Source: Branchiostoma floridae (taxonomy: Eukaryota > Chordata > Leptocardii > Amphioxiformes > Branchiostomatidae). From it: DNA of 64,000 bases. Below the pieces are notes generated by a model. The model worked only from the letters and a program-made list of their open reading frames with translations. It was not told the origin of the DNA and did no database searches. The stretch lies in the NCBI RefSeq assembly GCF_000003815.2, contig NC_049991.1, positions 7,992,976 to 8,056,975 of the forward strand. The letters run 5' to 3'. Position numbers and translations under genes: made by a program. Below, in pieces: positions 38,646 through 64,000 of this stretch; position 1 is the first letter of the stretch, and each line of letters begins with the position of its first letter.

Positions 38646-40959
38646 ATTCAATATCACAATCACAGTGCAAATCTGATGGTAAACTTTTGTACCTCTCCAA
38701 AAGTGTGCCCTCTCTCATGGCCTTCCTACTTAAAGCCATATCATTTCACCAACTCGCCGCATCATAGCAAACCATCAATTCTTGCCTGTCATATTTTGCC
38801 ATTATATGGTCTATCAAACTGTCTAACAGACTCTTTATTTACAAGAATTTATACAGCAGAGGTCCTTGATGCTGATAGATGTGCAAAAGAGCTGTGAGAT
38901 GAGCCTTGGCTTGTCCTAGGGGGCTTGTTACCCCCTAACCCCAACTCTCTCTAAAGTCGTGACATTTGTGACATGGCCCGAAATTCCCAAATAATGGCAA
39001 CACATCTAAGGCTACTCTGATGCTCTCAAAGTTTCAATGACATAAAGTCTCTACTATCATTCACCCCATAGGACAGGCAATCAAAATAGTCAGAATGTTT
39101 TTATGTATCTCCCAATAGTTCAAAATATTATGCTTTCTAAGCTAAGGGACGGGACTTTTTCCATTTGAAACTGCCATGCATTCTCAAAACCTTCTCAAGC
39201 CCTTGGATATTGATTACTATGAAGTCAATTATCTTTGAAAATGTATATTTATTACAATTATAAGATATCCTTAATACAATATGCCCTTTTGATATAATGT
39301 TCACCTCTGAGTGATCATTATTGACATGCATTTTCATGTGAAACATTAGCTTAGTATTAACTCTTATTATAAGAGTTATTGCTATGTATTAATGTGAATA
39401 TTATCAATGTCTTTTATGATTTTTCATTCATGGCTATATTCCATTTCCAAAATTATCAGACATTGAAGGTGATTTGGTGCATTAAATATCACTAAGTAGT
39501 TGATTTATGGAAGAAAGAAATTACATTTTAGCTACTTTTACAGAGTTGTATGTCAAATATTTTATTACATTCTTATCAAAGCCACCAACAAGTAAAGATA
39601 ACAATAAGTTGACTAGAAATATTACTTTGTAACTTTTATCCAACTTCATATATTGCAAGTAATATGTAATACAGTTTGTGCAGTATATATACTACAGTGT
39701 TTGGTAAATCTTTTTTGCAATGTGAGATTTAATCTTGGTCGTATTTCTACGAAATGTTCACTGGAAGACTTGATAACAGTTCCCTGATTCCCTGAAACTG
39801 TTACAGGTTAAGCTAAGTAATATCACACTTGCAAGGCGCAATTTATATCTGTACATTCTCCTAATCCAAACAACTAATTATGGAAAGAAATACACAGCAG
39901 ATTGTATGTCATTTTTGCTGCTATATCTAAAGCTTTGATTTATCTTAGTTCCAACAGTCTTTCATCTTTGATAAGCCCATGAGTTGCTATACGCCCCCCT
40001 CCCGCAAGCTAACTGTATGGTAACATCGCTCCAGTATCAGGCACACCGAGCAATTAATCACTGACATCCCCCTCTAATCGATTCGTCCCAGGTCACACTA
40101 GTTCAAACACTGATGAATCATTAATTCGTTATCCCTTCATCAAGGGAGCCGACCTCTCGTCAAGAAACGTTTGTCATATAGCACAGATCAACTCACGACT
40201 CTTCGCACAATATAATAGATAAATGATAAATTCATTATTTAACTCAATATTTGCACAAGTGATCTGTGCCTCTGTTGGGTATCAGAAGGGAATCGGCGCA
40301 CCGTATCGCTCCAAAGAGAGAGACAACATCTGGTTTTGTTTGAAAGGTTGAGCTTATGTTTTATGCAGGGGCACGAGAGATTGTATGACGGGATATTGTA
40401 TCTCAAATGACAAGAATGAAACTGATAAAAGTGCCAGGAAAGTCGTCAGCAGAAATCTAATCCTGCTGTGCATCAGAAAGGATTTTGTGCTTAGTTTGGG
40501 TCTTGTTGTAAGTAGAAAAAGTTATAGATTTGAAATTTGATAATATGCTACTTCATTACAGCTGCAGTTTTTCCTAATTATTTTCCAAAGTTCATCTTGA
40601 AACTTTAGTTCAGGGCTTGCCAAAAAAGGTGCACCAGCTTTAATTGTGCTCTGTCAGCAGTCCAAAGTTTAATTGTGTTTAAATTTTTAATTTTGATTTT
40701 TGCTTAGTTGAGCAGAGCAGCTTTATTTTCCCCAGTCGCTAGGGTGCAGTTTGTAAATACGCACAGAGCTATTGACCCGAATTGATATCCAGGTCTGATC
40801 AGGAATGATGATCGATTCTAACAACATTTGGGGCAGCCACTTGATGGCACCTGGCGTATGATATCTGTGCCAGGAAATATTCCGTGTGCCGAGCAAAATA
40901 GCATGGCTGTAGCTATGTTTAATATCAGGAATTGTTCTGAATATGTTGACGCTAGGGTT
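38646..40959. other. No gene; repeat-poor island at 40010-40330
   Basis: Mostly AT-rich. The 40010-40330 island is balanced in composition with many TAAT/ATTA words (CACCGAGCAATTAATCACTG, GATGAATCATTAATTCG). Confidence 0.45.
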
Positions 40960-41092
40960 TTGGAACCGGTACAGCAAATTCAGGTGCAGGTACGGTCCAG
41001 GTCTAGAAGACCAGGTCCGGACCTGAACCTGGACATTATTGACTGGTTTTCAAGAAAAACTGGTACACCCTACCAGTACCCACCCCTAGTTG
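40960..41092. repeat. GGGTGGGTAC-family dispersed repeat
   Basis: It runs from GGAACCGGTACAGC through CAGGTCCGGACCTGAACCTGG to ACCAGTACCCACCCCTAG. Confidence 0.65.
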
Positions 41093-61280
<20,188 letters not shown>

Positions 61281-61563
61281 GTGAGTCTAGTCATTCTAAA
61301 ATTGGTTTTATTTGCATATACATGTATGTAGAGCCCAACTGAGTGTCAGGCTGGTACACATGTATGTACCTGATTGGTCCTATTATCAGGTTGTATTGAT
61401 CTGTCTGATTGGCCCAATGCTGGCAGGAATGCATGCACTGACATTCAAAATGTTGCAGTCAGTTTTGCTAAGCCTCTGTTTGCATTGGCTGGTAAGGGGT
61501 GTAATGTGGTGTCCTTGTCAGGTTCCAGAGGTAACAAATTTAATGCAGCATTACACCCAAATG

Positions 61564-61675
61564 TAACGCTAGTTCACCTTTATCCGTGGGGTGACCTTTA
61601 TCTGTTGTCTTTAAAAGCAGCACATTTAGGAGTATTAAATCTGCTGACAGTATTTTCAAATTTGCAGTATTTTTT
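61564..61675 (+). mobile_element. Left part of a TA-flanked MITE (same family as 4086-4306)
   Basis: It starts TAACGCTAGTTCACCTTT and continues with the CCGTGGGGTGACCT block, matching the terminal repeat at 4086 and 4306. The CTTTTAAAA and GTATTTTCAA stretches inside also match. The right terminus is absent before the retroelement begins. Confidence 0.7.
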
Positions 61676-61689
61676 AAATGTTCATGGGC

Positions 61690-61788
61690 GTATGACGGGA
61701 CGGCGTCATACTCGGGAATTGTGGGCGAAGTCTCGTGAGCACTACTGCGAGACGCCGCGAGATCTGAGAGGAAGAACAGCAGATCTCG
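61690..61788. repeat. Two perfect palindromes near the retroelement 5' end
   Basis: At 61690-61711, arms GTATGACG and CGTCATAC flank a 6 nt spacer. At 61758-61788, arms CGAGATCTG and CAGATCTCG flank 13 nt. Short inverted arms around a small spacer are the form of tyrosine-recombinase crossover sites; that role is a guess. Confidence 0.5.
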
Positions 61789-61953
61789 AACAAACTGAGA
61801 AAGAGAAGGACGTGCTCCGAACTCTTCCGCTTACCACCGTCTTTTCCGCGCCATTTCGAACAACCGCCAAACAACTTACATCCTCGACTCCTCCTAAATT
61901 ATCTCCCTACACCTTTACCCTTTTGACTCCCCCCAAATTTCTCCCCCTCGTAA

Positions 61954-63150
61954 GAATGTTTGGCGCCGGCCGGAGAAAGATTCGCCCGCCCCCCAGCCCG
62001 TTTCGTCTCGTCACCGGCCGAGGACGCCGAGCTTGAGTGGCATTCCACGCCAGCAGAGCGGTCGAAAAGGCTGGAAGACGAGCTTTTGGATGTGACCCGC
62101 CAACTGGAGAAGATGAAAGCAGACCTCGGCGCCGATTTGGAGAGGGCCGGCAGAGTTCGCACCCCCCTCCCCACCACCACACCGGAAGACGCCGACGGAG
62201 GTCAAAGGTCTCCCATCCCAGAAATCCCAGCGCGAGTTAAAGATGGCCGCCCGGAAGTGCACACAAGGGCGCTGCGTGCAGAGCTTCGAGAGCCCAATCC
62301 TCCCGTGAGGCAGAACTTTCCGACTTTGCGGGAGGTTCGGGCCTTTCAGCAGCTACAGAGTGACCCTACAGAGTTTTCCCGGCACATTCCAAGATATACC
62401 GAAGCGGAACAGTGGGGCGCAGCGGGCATCGAGGGCCACCCCCCTCCCCCCAAGTACAACACTCAGCAAGTCCAGGAAGGCCTCCCACCTTCACAGCAAG
62501 GTAAGAAACTTACAAGCGGCCTTGCCAGGAAAGCGCATGATAGAGTTGTCAGAGAGGTTAGTTGGCCTCATGAATATGTTTTTTCGGCCACCACCACCGT
62601 CACTTATGACTCATTGACCTACGACCAGTTTGTTGCCGGAGAAATGTCCATTATTCTCAGTGCCCACACCCACCCGACAGAAAGCCGGAACAGGGGACAC
62701 ATCTTGAGGGGACTCATGCTGGACGTGCCCACTTATACCTTTAGGGGTGTTAAGAACTTTTTCAAGATTTTGCTCATACACGTTGAGCACGGCCTAGTGA
62801 ACATCGACACTAACACCACACTAGCCGAAGTGTACAAACTAAAAGAAGATCATCTGCGGCGGCCGTCGTCGGAGATGGAGCAGGGTCATGCACACGGCGG
62901 TCCCCAGCAAGCAGCATCCACCGAGAGAGCTGGAGGTCCACGCAGCACATACTGCTACAGGTATCAGGCCAATACCTGCTCCTTTGCCACCGACCACATC
63001 TCAGCGTCAGGCACACTCCACGTACACGCTTGCAAGTTCTGTTCCAGGAATAGGCCAGAAGTGGATGCCAGCCACCCCGCTAAGTTCTGCCCATTCAACA
63101 GAGATAGGGGAAGACAGAGCGGACACTCAGCAAACCGTGACAGTTCCTGA
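61954..63150 (+). CDS. Gag-like ORF of the DIRS/Ngaro-like element
   Basis: The frame opens after a TAA at 61951 and closes at TGA 63148-63150 (about 398 codons). It has no ATG until 62113, so the native start is unsure; an ATG at 61956 lies in another frame. The N-terminal part has a short Glu/Leu/Lys-rich stretch that could be coiled coil (about 62064-62140), then a Pro-rich linker, a likely folded core, and a C-terminal Cys/His cluster (about 62950-63090): a CX7C pair, then HVHACX2C and HPX3C spacing. This resembles the nucleic-acid-binding knuckle in Gag of tyrosine-recombinase retroelements. Codon use is GC-rich, unlike TBCD. The element identity comes from the adjoining RT. Confidence 0.65.
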   Translation, partial: ECLAPAGERFARPPARFVSSPAEDAELEWHSTPAERSKRLEDELLDVTRQLEKMKADLGADLERAGRVRTPLPTTTPEDADGGQRSPIPEIPARVKDGRPEVHTRALRAELREPNPPVRQNFPTLREVRAFQQLQSDPTEFSRHIPRYTEAEQWGAAGIEGHPPPPKYNTQQVQEGLPPSQQGKKLTSGLARKAHDRVVREVSWPHEYVFSATTTVTYDSLTYDQFVAGEMSIILSAHTHPTESRNRGHILRGLMLDVPTYTFRGVKNFFKILLIHVEHGLVNIDTNTTLAEVYKLKEDHLRRPSSEMEQGHAHGGPQQAASTERAGGPRSTYCYRYQANTCSFATDHISASGTLHVHACKFCSRNRPEVDASHPAKFCPFNRDRGRQSGHSANRDSS

Positions 63151-63154
63151 CTAG
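63148..63154 (+). promoter_or_regulatory. Candidate stop-codon readthrough signal UGA-CUAG
   Basis: The Gag stop is TGA followed immediately by CTAG. UGA CUA(G) is the established high-efficiency readthrough context in animal and viral mRNAs. The downstream frame is in register and encodes Pol. Function here is inferred. Confidence 0.55.
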
Positions 63155-64000
63155 ACTCGGCTCACAGCAGGCATCGGACTTCCCCGGTAACGACCTTGAC
63201 CGCAACTACAACCAAAGCGCAACAAGCAAGCCCAGTTTTACGAGACTCCTCTCGCAAGCTATCAAGACCTGTCATGAGAGGTACCCACACCCACGACGCT
63301 GCTTCGAAGCCCTCACTCGTATCGACGGCGAGCAGCTATGACAAACAGCGCGCTCTAAAGCCCTCACCAACTCAGACGGCGAGCCGCGCTCCCCCACAGA
63401 CCTCTCCAAGTAAGATGGCAGGCATGTACCATGGTTCCCCTACCCAAGCCCTACAGAGGCTCAGTACCGGCCTCGCACCCACGGTATCGACACAGGCGAC
63501 ACCCGCAGTGACTGACTCACAGCCTCATCAGCCAGGCGCCCCACTCCTCCAAGCCCCCAGGGTCACTAAGCACACAGCCCGTGACCTGCATGACATCATT
63601 CACGCGTCAGGTCAGTACAACTTCCGTGGTTTGCGTATCCCGTTACAAACCCACCTCAACATTCCAGCGTGGCGAGCTTCCTTGGAACATTACGTTGATA
63701 ACGGTATTGTGGAATTCCTTGAATTTGGTTGGCCCATTGGTTTTGACTCGCTGTACTTACCTGTGTCTTCCAGACGGAACCACAACTCGGCCAACACCTA
63801 CAGCGCCGCAGTCGACCAGTACGTCAACAAGGAGGTGACACTCGGAGCCACGCAGGGCCCATTCCGCTTACCGCCCTTCGGCAACGACTTTGTTGCATCT
63901 CCCCTCCAGACCGTACCGAAAGGTGACGAAGGTGATAGGCGGGTAGTCGTGGACTTGAGCTTCCTGCCAGGGTCATCGGTCAACGACGGCATACCAGCGA
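63151..64000 (+). CDS. Pol frame: linker plus DIRS-type reverse transcriptase, truncated by window end
   Basis: The frame is the same as Gag and is open for all 283 codons after the Gag stop. Codons up to about 63590 form a Ser/Thr/Pro-rich linker. From about 63600 the sequence is reverse transcriptase: an IPAWR...DNGIVEFLEFGWPIGF block, GPFRLPPF, a VPKGDEGDRRVVVDLSF stretch with the first catalytic Asp at 63952-63954, and GSSVNDGIP. The YXDD box, RNase H and recombinase are not in view. The first in-frame ATG is at 63274, so expression is either by readthrough of the Gag TGA or by internal start. Confidence 0.75.

Larger units (their letters stand above)
61680..64000 (+). mobile_element. Tyrosine-recombinase (DIRS/Ngaro-like) retrotransposon, 5' part
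   Basis: From about 61680 the base composition turns GC-rich and a Gag-like ORF is followed by reverse transcriptase of the DIRS type. The diagnostic core is a DLS box followed by GSSVNDGIP, which Ty3/gypsy and BEL elements lack. The RNase H, tyrosine recombinase and 3' repeats would lie past the window. It sits in the intron after TBCD exon o, in sense orientation, and appears to interrupt a MITE whose left end is at 61564. The exact 5' boundary (about 61665-61700) cannot be fixed from one copy. Confidence 0.72.

Noticed and set aside
40270-40330. KGIG word in a + strand frame, resembling the TBCD AKGIGR motif
   Set aside because: Flanking residues do not match TBCD and the stretch lacks splice sites.
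61374-62036. 220-codon ORF on the + strand
   Set aside because: It crosses TBCD intron, the MITE fragment and the retroelement leader, shows no family motif, and is out of frame with Gag.

Overview
The window is eukaryotic genomic DNA, AT-rich, intron-rich and dense in dispersed repeats, with one 100-base N run (3433-3532) typical of a draft scaffold. The only gene identified with confidence is an animal tubulin-specific chaperone D (TBCD, tubulin cofactor D) on the + strand. Fifteen internal exons between 42008 and 61280 join with compatible phases into one open frame of 1369 nt (about 456 codons). That frame matches the middle of the roughly 1190-residue family, about residues 440-890 of the human protein. 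Several repeat families look like those of lancelets (amphioxus, Branchiostoma). That assignment rests on memory of the repeat styles and the chordate-like protein, and is inference.

Layout. 1-42007: no TBCD exon and no other confident gene. It holds a POU-octamer-bearing repeat cluster (about 540-1522), nested hairpins beside the gap (3603-3727), a TA-flanked MITE (4086-4306), short duplications, a 140-150 bp minisatellite (about 25800-27660), a GGCCTAGG-ended inverted-repeat element (29157-29498), tRNA-like SINE copies (30186-31172), a TGAG microsatellite, and several repeat-poor, mixed-composition islands that could be regulatory DNA. Two weak minus-strand exon candidates (8857-9010 and 31283-31405) are recorded with low confidence.

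42008-61280: TBCD internal exons. The introns contain SINE-like sequence, a repeat-poor island (48820-49300), an antisense 67-codon ORF with a SAM-like look (53917-54120), and a 925 bp hAT-like non-autonomous element (59521-60445) built from four diverged ~190 bp units. Exons 3 and 7 are microexons of 30 and 23 nt.

61281-64000: the next TBCD intron starts with the left half of a second copy of the MITE seen at 4086. A tyrosine-recombinase (DIRS/Ngaro-like) retrotransposon appears to be inserted in it, in the gene's sense orientation. Two perfect palindromes sit near its 5' end. A Gag-like ORF with a Cys/His cluster ends at 63148-63150 in UGA followed directly by CUAG, the known efficient stop-readthrough context. 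The same frame then stays open into a DIRS-type reverse transcriptase that runs off the window. The remaining TBCD exons (the C-terminal ~300 residues of the family) and the rest of the retroelement lie to the right.
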